A stretch of DNA of 64,000 nt from Paludisphaera mucosa (GTDB taxonomy: Bacteria > Planctomycetota > Planctomycetia > Isosphaerales > Isosphaeraceae): assembly GCF_029589435.1 (NCBI RefSeq), contig NZ_JARRAG010000002.1, positions 248,001-312,000 on the forward strand, read 5' to 3'. Positions 9,662-18,635 of the stretch are shown in pieces. The notes under the pieces were generated by a model, which was given only the letters and a program-made list of their open reading frames with translations, was not told where the DNA came from and ran no database searches. The position numbers were made by a program, and so were the translations under genes. Position 1 is the first letter of the stretch; each line of letters opens with the position of its first letter.

Positions 9662-10396
9662 CCCCGCGTCCGCCGAGGCCAGGGCCGCCGCCGGCTCGCA
9701 TGCCGCCGCCCGCGCCGGGGCCGCGGTTGCCCCAGTTGATCGATCCCGCGCCGCCGCCCATGCCGGGCCGCGTGCCGCCGAAGTTCGAGCCGCCGACGCC
9801 GGGCCGCATCCCGCCGGCCATACCGCCGCGATTGCCGAGGTTCATCGCGCCGGGATTCGCCATCCCCGGCCGCGAAATCCCGCCCATCCCGGCCCCGCCG
9901 CGGTTCGCCACGCCGCCGGGCATCCCCCCGCGCATCCCGCCGATCGAGCCGCCAGGCGCACGCATGGCCCCCGTATTGCCGCCGGGCGAACGCATGGCCC
10001 CCATGTTGCCGCCGGGTGATCGCATGGCTCCCATCCCACCGGGCATCCCGCCGCGCATGCCGCCCGACATCCCGCCGGGCGCTCGCATGGCTCCCATGCC
10101 GCTCGGCATCCCGCCGCGCATACCGCCACCGCTCGGCATCCCGCCGCGCATACCGCCACCGCTCGGCATCCCGCCGCGCATGCCGCCACCGCTCGGCATC
10201 CCGCGCGCATACCGCCGCCGCCCATGCCGCCGCCACGCATACCACCGCCACCCATGCCGCCGCCGCCGCGCATGCCGCCGCCACCGCCGCCGCGCCCTCC
10301 GCCGCCGCGCTGGGCCAGGACTTCCATGCCAGGGAAGCAGGCGAGGATCGTGGCCAGGCCGGTCGCGATCGCCAAACTCCGATGTCGCCGTATCAT
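9580..10396 (-). pseudogene. N-terminal part of the glycine-rich TPR protein, broken by frameshifts
   Basis: The ATG at 10396 has a good GGAAGG-type ribosome binding site. It begins a clear signal peptide (MIRRHRSLAIATG, then a hydrophobic run ending ...EVLA) followed by Gly/Met/Arg-rich repeats. The reading frame then fails. Around 10201-10207 a repeat copy lacks one base relative to its neighbours, moving the Gly-rich reading to a second frame. Near 9612-9620 it moves to the third frame, and near 9578-9590 it returns to the frame that continues to 7841. All three steps go the same way, so three one-base losses restore a single protein of about 850 residues. Either this is decay of the gene or, quite likely, consensus errors in a GC-rich repeat. 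Confidence 0.6.
10101..10219 (-). repeat. 30-bp in-frame tandem repeat (MPSGGGMRGG units)
   Basis: Three complete 30-bp units start at 10101, 10131 and 10161, nearly identical. A fourth at 10191 is one base short. Read on the minus strand each encodes the decapeptide MPSGGGMRGG. More degenerate Gly/Met/Arg units continue on both sides. The array is coding and lies in the signal-peptide-proximal part of the glycine-rich protein. Confidence 0.85.
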
Positions 10397-10749
10397 GGTG
10401 CGCCCCCTTCCAGCAGCCCCGCCCGTCGTCGATCGTCGCTGTTGTATTTTACGCGTTTCAGTCGCGCCTGTTCGAATTTAACCTCGCTGGCCCTCGTTAG
10501 AAGCATGGCGAAATCCATACCGTGCGTGCCAGGAATCGCGATTCCGCCGTCGCCAGTCGTCCCCGCACCATTGATCCAACTCATCTCATGAGAAAACGTC
10601 TTGGCGGGAATCCCCCATCCGCACGAAACCTCGAAGGAATTAGTGGATTCGCTTGAGCGTTCGATCGACTGGAAGTATAAGAGAGTGGGACGTCGACTGA
10701 TGGGTCGGGAAGCCGAACGACGCGGGGCCGGACCCCGCCGGAGGACGCC
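10397..10749. other. Divergent intergenic region, 353 bp
   Basis: This gap separates the glycine-rich protein gene (minus) from the Hint-domain gene (plus). It is less GC-rich than its surroundings and must hold promoters for both. One sigma70-like promoter facing right is described separately. Short open frames here show no ribosome binding site or protein-like composition. Confidence 0.6.
10653..10681 (+). promoter_or_regulatory. Sigma70-like promoter for the Hint-domain gene
   Basis: TTGAGC at 10653-10658 and TATAAG at 10676-10681 are separated by exactly 17 bp. A transcript would start near 10688, about 60 bp before the ATG at 10750. This is a match to the textbook consensus; planctomycete promoters are poorly known, so confidence is moderate. 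Confidence 0.5.
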
Positions 10750-12912
10750 ATGATCGCCGCATGGGCCTTGAGCCTCGCCGTGGGCATCGCCTCAGGAGTC
10801 GGCCCCGACGCCGACCGCGCCGCCTATGAGGACGCCCGCAGCCGCGCCGGCCGCGACGCCGACGCCCAGGTCGACCTCGCCCTCTGGTGCGAGTCGCGGG
10901 GCATGGGCGCCGAGAAGACGACCCACCTCACTCGGGCCGTGTTGCTCGACCCCGACCACGCCCGGGCCCGCGGCCTGCTCGGCTACGTCAAGCACGAGGG
11001 CCGGTGGCTGCGTCCCGACGAGATCGCCCGCGCCGTCGAGGGATCGCCCGAGCGCCAGGCCCTGCTCCGCGAGTACGTCGACCGCCGCAGCAAGGCCCGC
11101 GACGACGCCGACGGCCAGTACCGTCTCGCCCTCTGGTGCGAGGAAAAGGGGCTGACGCAGCCGATGGTCGCCCACCTGCACCGGGTCGTCCAGCTCGACC
11201 CCGGCCGCGAGGGCGCCTGGCGGCGGCTGGGCTTCGAAAAGGTCAAGGGCCGCTGGGTGAACCCCGAGGCCGAGGCCGCCCTCAAGGCCGGCCGCGAGGG
11301 CCAGGCCCAGGCCGACAAGGCCTGGAAGCCCCGCCTCGAAAAGCTCCGCAGCGCCCTTTCAAGCAAGGACAAGGCCAAGCGCATCGAGGCCCAGGAGAGG
11401 CTCGCCGCGATCACGGACCCCCGCGCCGTGCCGATGCTGTGGCAGGTCTTCGTCCAGAGCGGCGACGAGCGCCGTCAGCGCGTCGCGGTCGACGTCCTGA
11501 GCCGGATCGAGGCCCCCTCCGCCTCCGCCGCCCTGGCGCTGATCGCCGTCTTCAGCCCCCACGCCGACCTCCGCTCCGACGCCGCTCGACTCCTCCAGCA
11601 ACGCGACCCCCGCGAGTTCGCCGGCCTCCTCGCCGGCCTGATCCGGGACGAGGTCAGGTACAAGGTGAAGCCCGTGGAAGGCCCCGGCTCGCAGGGGGGC
11701 CTCTTCATCGAGGGGAAGGACGCGAACGTCCAGCGGCGGTACACACCCATGCAGCAGCCGGCCTTCACGTTCCAGGATCGGATCGGAGTGGACGATTACG
11801 GGAATCTCGTCGTGAAGCGGAGCAACCGCGTCATCCGCGGGGAACCCATCCTTGGCCTCTCGCCCGAAACCTTCACCCCCGAGGCTTATGCTAGGGATCC
11901 GGCCGGTTCCTTGGCCGCGGCGGGGTTCGTTTTCAACACCTCGCCGGCAAACGCGTTCGCGGCGTTCCAGGCCGGCGGCGTGCCGGCCCCGTTGAGCCGC
12001 GACCTCGCTCAACGCCTGACATCCCTTCCGAAGCAGGTGGCCTGGCTGAACGAGGGGCCGCCAAACGTCGGGAAGACCGTGAGGCCCATCTACATTGAGA
12101 CGCTCGAGGCCTCGCTTGAAGCCCTCCAGGCCGATGCGAAAGCCTCAGCCCTGGTTGCACGAGATCAGCTCGCGTCGGACGTCCGGCAGATCGAGGCGAT
12201 GAACGCCCCGATCCGCGACGTGAACGAGCGGTCCGTCGTCGTCCTCAAGGCGGTCAGCGGGCTCGACATCGGCTGCGATCGCGAGAAATGGGCGGACTGG
12301 GTGGTCGACCTCCAGGGCTATGGGCTCCCGCTGCGGTATGAATCCCAGCCCCCGCCCACGATCGTCGAGGACGTCCCCATCGCCTATCAGCCCCAGGCGT
12401 TGGTCATTCCTTCCTACGCGCTGCTCGGCTTCCGCATCGGCCCCTCCTGCTTCGCCGGCGGGACGCCCGTCCGCACCTTGCGGGGGCCGCGGCCGATCGA
12501 GCAGATCCGCCCCGGCGACCAGGTGCTCACGCAGGACACGACCACCGGTAGGCTCGGCTACCAGCCGGTCGTCGAGGTCATGCACAACCCGCCCAACTGG
12601 ACGTACTCGATCGATCTCGGCACGGAGACGGTCCACCCCACGGGCATCCACCGGTTCTGGAAGGCGGGCCACGGCTGGATCATGGCTCGCGACGTCCGCC
12701 CCGGCGACCGGCTGCGGACGGTCGGCGGCGTGGTCGAGGTCGTCTCGGCGGACAAGGAGAAGGTCCAGCCCGTGTTCAACCTGCTGCTCTCCGGTGGCGA
12801 CAACTACTGCGTCGGCGAGGCGGGCGTGATCGCCCACGACAACGGCTTCGTCGAGCCCGTCGAGAAACCCTTCGACGGCGTGCCGGCCCTGGCCTCGACC
12901 GGCAAGCCCTGA
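10750..12912 (+). CDS. HEAT/TPR-like repeat protein with a C-terminal Hint (intein-like) domain
   Basis: The protein has 720 residues. A short hydrophobic N-terminus (MIAAWALSLAVGIASG) suggests export or anchoring. Two similar units of about 85 residues follow (LALWCESRGMG and LALWCEEKGLT, each ending in GRWL or GRWV). A HEAT-like segment lies at about 190-300 (ITDPRAVPMLWQVF), then a region with no recognised fold. Residues 567-698 are a Hint domain. Cys567 opens it (SCFAGGTPV), the TxxH-type motif TGIH lies mid-domain, and it closes with VGEAGVIAHDN. Only 22 residues follow. GGAGG lies 7 bp upstream of the ATG. Hint domains self-cleave, as in inteins, Hedgehog and polymorphic toxins. No toxin domain is attached here, so the purpose of cleavage, if any, is unknown. 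Confidence 0.8.
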   Translation: MIAAWALSLAVGIASGVGPDADRAAYEDARSRAGRDADAQVDLALWCESRGMGAEKTTHLTRAVLLDPDHARARGLLGYVKHEGRWLRPDEIARAVEGSPERQALLREYVDRRSKARDDADGQYRLALWCEEKGLTQPMVAHLHRVVQLDPGREGAWRRLGFEKVKGRWVNPEAEAALKAGREGQAQADKAWKPRLEKLRSALSSKDKAKRIEAQERLAAITDPRAVPMLWQVFVQSGDERRQRVAVDVLSRIEAPSASAALALIAVFSPHADLRSDAARLLQQRDPREFAGLLAGLIRDEVRYKVKPVEGPGSQGGLFIEGKDANVQRRYTPMQQPAFTFQDRIGVDDYGNLVVKRSNRVIRGEPILGLSPETFTPEAYARDPAGSLAAAGFVFNTSPANAFAAFQAGGVPAPLSRDLAQRLTSLPKQVAWLNEGPPNVGKTVRPIYIETLEASLEALQADAKASALVARDQLASDVRQIEAMNAPIRDVNERSVVVLKAVSGLDIGCDREKWADWVVDLQGYGLPLRYESQPPPTIVEDVPIAYQPQALVIPSYALLGFRIGPSCFAGGTPVRTLRGPRPIEQIRPGDQVLTQDTTTGRLGYQPVVEVMHNPPNWTYSIDLGTETVHPTGIHRFWKAGHGWIMARDVRPGDRLRTVGGVVEVVSADKEKVQPVFNLLLSGGDNYCVGEAGVIAHDNGFVEPVEKPFDGVPALASTGKP

Positions 12913-12925
12913 CGCCGCACAGTCC

Positions 12926-15724
12926 TCATGGCCCGGGCGCGTCCTTGTCGGCGGGCGCCCGGGCGAGGACGGCGGCGAAGGCCGGCGAGCGGCGGGCGGC
13001 GGCGAGGCGTTCGTCGGTCTCCAGCTCCCGTCGCCTGGGCGGGGCGACGCTTAGGTCGTACACCCGCCCGAGCGCCTGCACCGACGCGTCGAGCAGCCCG
13101 GCCGCCGTCTCGGCCTCGAACGACTCGACCCGCTGCGAGCACACCCGCGCCTTGACGAGCCAGCCGATCGCGCCCTCGGGGTGATAGGCGGCCAGGCGTT
13201 CGGCGGTGGCGACGGCGGCGGCCTTCCGGCCCTCGGCGAGCAAGAGGGCCATCCGCGCGTCGGCCACGCGGGGGGCGATGCGTTCGGGAGCCGACCAGGC
13301 GACGGCCTCGTCCTTCGCCGCCCGGTCGGCCAGGCGGCAGATCGCCAGATTGTCGGCGATCTCGTCGCGTCGCTCCAGCCCGTAGATCGGCAGCCCGGCC
13401 AGCTTGCCGGCGGCCCGGAGCCCCTCCAGCAGGTTCCAGTCCTCCTCCAGGAACGGGACGGCGGCGGCGAACCGGAGGTTGCGCATCTCGACGACCCCTC
13501 GATTGCCCAGGGCTTCGACCAGGTCGAGCTTGCGCTGGACGTCCTCGGGGTCGCGGGCCGCCCACCGCCGCGCCCGCTCCAGGCCGGCGTCCAGCCCGGC
13601 CAGGGCCTTCGGGAGGTCGCCGAGTTGGAGGTCGATCAGCGCCAGGTTGTTCAGCGAGACGATGATGTTGCGGAAGGCGGAGTCCCCCTCGGGCGTGCGA
13701 TCGACGCCGGCGGCCCGGTCGCGATCCTCGCGACGGACCTCGGCGGCCAGCTCCAGGTCGAGGGCGCGCCGGTATTTGTCGCGCGCCGACCGCAGGTCGC
13801 CGAGGCTCTCGTCGACGCCGCCGAGCAGGTCGAGGGCCTTGCCGAGGAGCGGCTCGGAGCGAGGGTCGTCGGGGCGGGCGGCGATGCGGACCTCGGTCAT
13901 CGCCAGCATCCGCTCGAGCAGCGGCCGGGCCCCGGCGAAGTCGCCGACCCAATGGGCGGCGTGGCCGAGGTGCTCCAGGCCCTCGATCACCGCCAGCTCG
14001 GCGCGCGGGTCGTCGGGCGAGTCCTTGAGCCAGGCCTCGGCGACGTCGAGGGCCTCGCGGAAGAGCGAGCGCGCCAGGTCGGGGCGGTCGCCGCGAAGGT
14101 GGAAGATCCCCAGTCGCCGACAGGCCAGGGCGAGCTGGTCGCGGGCGTCGGCGAGCGCGGGGTCGACGGCGAGCAGGGCCGTCGCCACGGCTCGGCAGCG
14201 ATCCATCTCGGCGATCGCCTCGCCCGCCCGGCCCAGCTCCCAGTGGACCTCGCCGAGCAACTGATGGGCCGAGGCCCGGCTCAGCCGGGGAGCCGTCGCG
14301 TCGGCCGTGGTGACGTTCCGCAGGCCGGCGACGGCCGTCTCCAGCAGGCCCCGCCGGAGATTGCGCGTCGCGGGGGCGTCCCGCAGCGCGGTCCGCACCT
14401 GCTCGACGAGCTGGGAGTGGGCGTCGAGGGCCGTGCGGGCGTTCGCCTCGGCCTGGCGCTCGGCGGCCTGCGTCGACCGCAACGCGTCGCGGAGCCGGCC
14501 GTTGTACCAGGCGGCTCCGAAGGCCATCACGACGAGCGCCCCCTGGGCGACCACCAGCGCCGCCGCGACCGCCGGCCGCCGCTTCGCCCCCTTCCAGGCG
14601 ACCTCCCAGAGCGGCGCGGGGCGGGCGAGGATCGGCCGGCCGGCGAGGAACCGTCGCAGGTCGGCGGCCAGCTCGGCCGCCGAGGCGTACCGCTGCGAGG
14701 GGTCCTTCCGCAGGCACTTCAGGCAGACGACGCCGAGGTCGCGCGGCAGGTCGGGCCGGACGCGCGACGGGGGCTCGGGCTCCCGATCGGCCATCATCGC
14801 CTGGTGGAAGCTCTCCGATCCGCTCAGGCCCAGCGGGTGCCCGCCCGTCAGGAGCTGGTAGAAGATCACCCCCAGCGCGTAGACGTCGACCAGCGGCCCG
14901 ACGCTCCCGCCCGAGAGCTGTTCCGGGGCCATGTAGGCGGGCGTGCCGAGGAGGAGGCCCGTCTGGGTGGACCAGTCCTCGACCCCGGACTCCGCCGACC
15001 CTTCGATCCACTTGGCGATGCCGAAGTCGGTGATCTTGGGGGCGACCCCCTCAAGCGAGTCGATCGGCCGGGGACGGTCGTCGGGGACCTGGAGCAGGAT
15101 GTTGGCCGGCTTCAGGTCGCGGTGGACGACCCCCCGGCAGTGGGCGTGATGGACCGCGTCGGCCAGGTCCGCGACCAGGGTCGCGGCCTCCTTCGGCGCC
15201 GCGGGGCGGCCCCACGCGAACGGGGCGAGCGAGCCGCCGGCCACGAATTCCAGCGCGAGGAAGGGCCGGCCGTCGTGCTCGCCCACCTCGTGGATCTGCA
15301 CGATGTTGGGATGCTGAAGGGCCGCGAACGTCTCGGCCTCGCGGAGGAACCGCCGCAGGATTTCGGGCGAGGGCGCGTAGCTGCGCAGCCGCTTGAGCGC
15401 GACCAGCCGCCCCAGCCGGCGGTGGCGGGCCTTGTAGACGACCCCCATCCCGCCCTCGCCGATCCGCTCCAGGATCTCGTAGCCCGGCACCGCCTCGTCG
15501 CGGCGACTGGGAGGGGAGTAGCCGACCGGCGTCTCGCGGCCGCCGAGTTGTAGGGCGTGGAGGGTGGCCCGAGTCGCCCCTTCCAGCTCGGCGAGCCGGG
15601 CGGAGCACGCCCCACAGGCGTCGACGTGGGCGAGCAACCGCCCTTCGTCGGCCTCGTCCGCAGACCCCGCGGCCAGCGCGACAAGTTCATCGTCGTCGGG
15701 GCAGGCGTCGAAGGCGATCGACAC
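12926..15724 (-). CDS. Membrane Ser/Thr protein kinase with N-terminal zinc finger and C-terminal TPR-like repeats
   Basis: This 932-residue kinase starts with GTG at 15724 (GGAG 8 bp upstream). Cys8, His33, Cys37 and Cys40 form a putative zinc finger like those of anti-sigma factors. The Hanks-type kinase domain spans about 80-350. It has the Gly-rich loop GEGGMG, the Lys of VALKRL, HRDLKPAN, DFG and the MAPEQ segment, so it looks active. A single membrane helix follows (about 385-405; AAALVVAQGALVVMAFGAAW). The rest is helical TPR-like repeats, probably outside the membrane. A divergent ECF sigma factor begins about 100 bp away. With the anti-sigma-like zinc finger, this suggests that the kinase and the sigma factor form one signalling unit. 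That link is inferred from position and domains. Confidence 0.9.
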   Translation of the reverse strand: MSIAFDACPDDDELVALAAGSADEADEGRLLAHVDACGACSARLAELEGATRATLHALQLGGRETPVGYSPPSRRDEAVPGYEILERIGEGGMGVVYKARHRRLGRLVALKRLRSYAPSPEILRRFLREAETFAALQHPNIVQIHEVGEHDGRPFLALEFVAGGSLAPFAWGRPAAPKEAATLVADLADAVHHAHCRGVVHRDLKPANILLQVPDDRPRPIDSLEGVAPKITDFGIAKWIEGSAESGVEDWSTQTGLLLGTPAYMAPEQLSGGSVGPLVDVYALGVIFYQLLTGGHPLGLSGSESFHQAMMADREPEPPSRVRPDLPRDLGVVCLKCLRKDPSQRYASAAELAADLRRFLAGRPILARPAPLWEVAWKGAKRRPAVAAALVVAQGALVVMAFGAAWYNGRLRDALRSTQAAERQAEANARTALDAHSQLVEQVRTALRDAPATRNLRRGLLETAVAGLRNVTTADATAPRLSRASAHQLLGEVHWELGRAGEAIAEMDRCRAVATALLAVDPALADARDQLALACRRLGIFHLRGDRPDLARSLFREALDVAEAWLKDSPDDPRAELAVIEGLEHLGHAAHWVGDFAGARPLLERMLAMTEVRIAARPDDPRSEPLLGKALDLLGGVDESLGDLRSARDKYRRALDLELAAEVRREDRDRAAGVDRTPEGDSAFRNIIVSLNNLALIDLQLGDLPKALAGLDAGLERARRWAARDPEDVQRKLDLVEALGNRGVVEMRNLRFAAAVPFLEEDWNLLEGLRAAGKLAGLPIYGLERRDEIADNLAICRLADRAAKDEAVAWSAPERIAPRVADARMALLLAEGRKAAAVATAERLAAYHPEGAIGWLVKARVCSQRVESFEAETAAGLLDASVQALGRVYDLSVAPPRRRELETDERLAAARRSPAFAAVLARAPADKDAPGP

Positions 15725-15827
15725 GGAAAGGGCTCCGAAATCGGCCCCGGCGGTTGTCGACGGGCCGGGGCGACGTCAATATCATGATCAGCCCCGTGCA
15801 TCGACGACAAGGGAGGCCCCGACGACC

Positions 15828-16412
15828 TTGGGCGACGACGTGCCGACCTCCGCGACGCTGCTCGACCGCGCCCGCGCCTCGGACGCCGACGCCTGGGCGC
15901 GCCTGGTCTATCTCTACGGCCCGCTCGTCCGCCACTGGTGCGCGCGCTGGGGATGCGTCGGCGCGGACGCCGACGACCTCGTCCAGGAGATCTTCCTGGC
16001 GGTCGCCGCCGGCCTGCCCGGCTTCCGCCGCGAACGCGCCGGCGACACCTTCCGCGGCTGGCTCCGGACGATCGCCCGCAACAAGCGGCTCGACGCGCTC
16101 CGACGAGGCGACCGCGACCCGGTCGCGCAGGGGGGCACCGAGGCCCAGTGGCGTCTGGCCCAGGCCCCCGGCCCGGAGGCGGAGGCCGACGAGGACCCGA
16201 TCGAACAGGTCTCCGGCCTCTACCATCGCGCGCTCGAGCTGGTCCGGAGCGAGTTCGAGGAGAAGACCTGGCGGACCTTCTGGCGCGTGGCCGTCGACGG
16301 CCTGACCGTCGACGCCGTCGCGCGCGAGGCCGGCGTCGCGCCGGCCGCCGTGCGGCAGGCCAAGTCCCGCGTCCTCCGCCGTCTCAAGCAGGAGGTCGGG
16401 GACCTGATCTGA
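15828..16412 (+). CDS. ECF-type RNA polymerase sigma factor
   Basis: A sigma factor of about 194 residues with only regions 2 and 4. Region 2 includes RLVYLYGPLVRHW, ADDLVQEIFLAV (core binding) and FRGWLRTIARNKRLD (-10 recognition). Region 4 is near 135-190 (TVDAVAREAGVAPAAVRQAKSR), a helix-turn-helix for the -35 element. The open frame runs back to 15564, but that part overlaps the opposite kinase gene. A TTG at 15828 with GGGAGG 11 bp upstream gives the expected length; GTG at 15840 is also possible. The gene is divergent from a zinc-finger kinase that may control it, and converges on hflX with an 18 bp gap. Confidence 0.88.
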   Translation: MGDDVPTSATLLDRARASDADAWARLVYLYGPLVRHWCARWGCVGADADDLVQEIFLAVAAGLPGFRRERAGDTFRGWLRTIARNKRLDALRRGDRDPVAQGGTEAQWRLAQAPGPEAEADEDPIEQVSGLYHRALELVRSEFEEKTWRTFWRVAVDGLTVDAVAREAGVAPAAVRQAKSRVLRRLKQEVGDLI

Positions 16413-16430
16413 CGGGCCGTCGGGCGGCTC

Positions 16431-17738
16431 TCAGGCGTAGGCCCGAGCTTCCTTCATCCGGACCGTCGCGCCGTGCTCGTACAGGAAGTCCAGGCAGCGG
16501 CGCGGCAGCCGGCATTGGAGGACGACGCGGTCGCGCTCCTCGTCGTAGGTGCGGTCGTGGACCTGGGCGAACTGCGCCAGGTACGACAGGACCCGGCCGT
16601 CGGCGACGCTGGTCTCGACCTCGGCGTCGACCGCCGATTCGAGCAGGGCCACGCGGACGGCGTTCTCCAGGGCCTCGAGCCCCTCCCCCTTCGCGGCGCT
16701 GATCGCGACCGAGTCGCGATGCCGGGCTCGGAGGACGTCGAGGAACGAGCGGTCGGGGACCCTGTCGGCCTTGTTGAGGACGAGCAGGGTCGGGTGGTCC
16801 TTGAGCCCCAGCTCGTCGAGGACCTCCTCGACGGCCTTCACCTGCTGCTCGGCGTCGGGGCTCGACGCGTCGACCACGTGCAGCAGCAGGTCGGCCTGCC
16901 GGGCCTCTTCGAGCGTCGCCTTGAACGAGGCGACCAGCGAGTGCGGCAGGTCGCGGATGAACCCGACCGTGTCCGACAGCAGCGCGGCGCCGCCGCCCCG
17001 GAACCGCCACTTGCGGGTGCGGGTGTCGAGCGTGGCGAAGAGCTTGTCCTCCACCAGCACGCCGGCGTCGGTCAGCGCGTTCATCAGGGTGCTCTTGCCG
17101 GCGTTGGTGTAGCCGACGAGCGAGACCGTGGGGAAGTCGCCGCGGCCGGCGACCTCGCGCTCCTTCCGCGCCTGGATCTTGGACAGCTTGGCCTTCAACT
17201 CCTGGATCCGATGGACGACCAGCCGCTTGTCTTCTTCAAGCTGCTTCTCGCCAGGGCCGCGGACGCCGATGCCGCCCTTGTAGCGCGACAGGTGGGTCCA
17301 CATCCGCTTCAGCCGGGGCATCGCGTATTCGAGCTGCGCCAGCTCCACCTGCAAGTGGGCCTCGTGGGTCCTGGCGTGGGTCGCGAAGATGTCGAGGATG
17401 ACCTCGGTGCGGTCGACGACCTTGGCCCCGAGCGCCTTCTCCAGGTTCCGCATCTGGCCCGCGCCCAGGTCCGAATCGAAGACGACGACGTCGGCCTCGA
17501 ACGCCTCGACCTGCTCTTTCAGCTCCTCGACCTTCCCCGAACCGATGTAGGTCGCGACGTCCACCTGGGGACGCTTCTGGAGCATGGTGCCGACCGTTTC
17601 CAGGCCGGCCGTCTTGGCCAGCCCCCGGATCTCGTCCAGGGGGTCGTCGATATTGTAGCTCGCCCCCGGCAGGATCACCCCGACCAGGATGGCGCGCTCG
17701 CCGCGCCCCGCACGCTCGTTTCGGCTCGTGTCGATCAA
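16431..17738 (-). CDS. hflX: Ribosome-associated GTPase HflX
   Basis: This 435-residue protein matches HflX, a GTPase that binds the 50S subunit and splits stalled or stressed ribosomes. The N-terminal HflX domain carries RPQVDVATYIGSGKVEEL. A coiled-coil linker region follows, with the conserved GPGEKQLE. The G domain has G1 GYTNAGKST, G3 DTVGFIRDLPH and G4 NKAD. The start is TTG at 17738, with no strong ribosome binding site; the next plausible start would shorten the N-terminal domain. It stands alone, convergent with the sigma factor gene. Identification is firm. Confidence 0.95.
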   Translation of the reverse strand: MIDTSRNERAGRGERAILVGVILPGASYNIDDPLDEIRGLAKTAGLETVGTMLQKRPQVDVATYIGSGKVEELKEQVEAFEADVVVFDSDLGAGQMRNLEKALGAKVVDRTEVILDIFATHARTHEAHLQVELAQLEYAMPRLKRMWTHLSRYKGGIGVRGPGEKQLEEDKRLVVHRIQELKAKLSKIQARKEREVAGRGDFPTVSLVGYTNAGKSTLMNALTDAGVLVEDKLFATLDTRTRKWRFRGGGAALLSDTVGFIRDLPHSLVASFKATLEEARQADLLLHVVDASSPDAEQQVKAVEEVLDELGLKDHPTLLVLNKADRVPDRSFLDVLRARHRDSVAISAAKGEGLEALENAVRVALLESAVDAEVETSVADGRVLSYLAQFAQVHDRTYDEERDRVVLQCRLPRRCLDFLYEHGATVRMKEARAYA

Positions 17739-18039
17739 AATAGGCTGAAACCTCGCTTAGGACTGGTGTTCGGACCGGGAAAGGAAGCCCGACGCGGCCC
17801 GGGGATTCTAGAGGACCGGCTGCGAGGCGTCAACGACGACCGCAACGCCGGGATTCCGTCCCCCCACCCCTTCTACCATCAACATACATCTAGACGACCA
17901 CTCGCGCCGCCGGGTTCGCGGCCATTCGCCCCAGGCCGCCCGAATTCTTGCGGCCACCCGTCGGCCCGGTTTCTACCATGGGATCATGGGCCCACGAGAA
18001 ACCGCCGGGGCCGATTGACGCGAACGGGGAAGGACGAAC
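17739..18039. other. Divergent intergenic region, 301 bp
   Basis: This gap lies between hflX (minus) and a zinc-ribbon gene (plus). It must hold both promoters. I found no convincing -35/-10 pair, RNA structure or protein-like open frame. Confidence 0.5.
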
Positions 18040-18549
18040 ATGGCTTCTTGCGACCACTGCGGCTCCACCATCCTGTTCGGCGGCGTCCAGCAGGGATTTC
18101 GCCGATTCTGCGGCGAAGACTGCGCCCACGAGGCCTATTGGGGTCCCAAGCTGCAGGCGATCCCGGAGACCGAGATCGACGAGCGGCTGAGTCGCGAGCA
18201 TCAGGGCGCGTGCCCGAAATGCGGGGGACCCGGCCCCGTCGACATCCACGCCTCGCACTGGATCTACTCGGCCGTCCTCTTCAGCCGGTACGGAAGCCGG
18301 TCGGAGCTTTGCTGCCGATCCTGCGCGCGGAGGAACCAGGCGAAGGACGGGGCGTTCTCGCTCGTCCTGGGCTGGTGGGGGTTCCCGTTCGGGATCATGA
18401 TCACGCCGGCCCAGTTGCTCCGAAACTTCGGCGGGCTGACCGGCCTGAGCGGCCCGAAGCCCGACCGGCCCTCCCCCGAACTCCGCAAGCTGATCGCCGT
18501 CAGGATGGCCGCCGAGCGACGCGACGCACCACCGGGCCGCGCGGAGTGA
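18040..18549 (+). CDS. Zinc-ribbon protein of unknown function
   Basis: The protein has 169 residues and three metal-binding pairs. These are CDHC near the N-terminus followed by FCGEDC, then CPKC at about residue 56, then CCRSC at about residue 88. Spacing between pairs fits two treble-clef or ribbon zinc sites. A moderately hydrophobic segment follows (FSLVLGWWGFPFGIMI, about 105-120), which could anchor it to the membrane. The C-terminus is charged. GGAAGG lies 6 bp before the ATG. It stands between hflX and the DUF1559 modules and ends before a strong bidirectional hairpin. No specific family was recognised. Confidence 0.75.
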   Translation: MASCDHCGSTILFGGVQQGFRRFCGEDCAHEAYWGPKLQAIPETEIDERLSREHQGACPKCGGPGPVDIHASHWIYSAVLFSRYGSRSELCCRSCARRNQAKDGAFSLVLGWWGFPFGIMITPAQLLRNFGGLTGLSGPKPDRPSPELRKLIAVRMAAERRDAPPGRAE

Positions 18550-18572
18550 CGGGCCGTCCCCCCGAGACGCAA

Positions 18573-18603
18573 CAAGGCCCGGATGGATCCCATCCGGGCC
18601 TTG
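18573..18603. terminator. Bidirectional hairpin terminator
   Basis: A perfect 14-bp stem (18573-18586 with 18590-18603) closes a 3-base loop. It sits between two convergent genes, the zinc-ribbon gene and the small lipoprotein gene, where a shared terminator is expected. There is no long T run. Confidence 0.75.
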
Positions 18604-18635
18604 GTCGCGAGTCGATCAGTTCCTGGCGGGGGCGA

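Noticed and set aside
9578-10207. Programmed frameshifting in the glycine-rich gene
   Set aside because: Three separate shifts in the same direction and no slippery heptamer or stimulator are seen. Base losses explain it more simply.
10101-10219. Regular 30-bp repeats as a CRISPR array
   Set aside because: Units abut without spacers and encode a decapeptide repeat in frame; no cas genes are near.
12445-12912. A polymorphic toxin with immunity gene
   Set aside because: The Hint domain is followed by only 22 residues, and the next gene is a kinase on the opposite strand.
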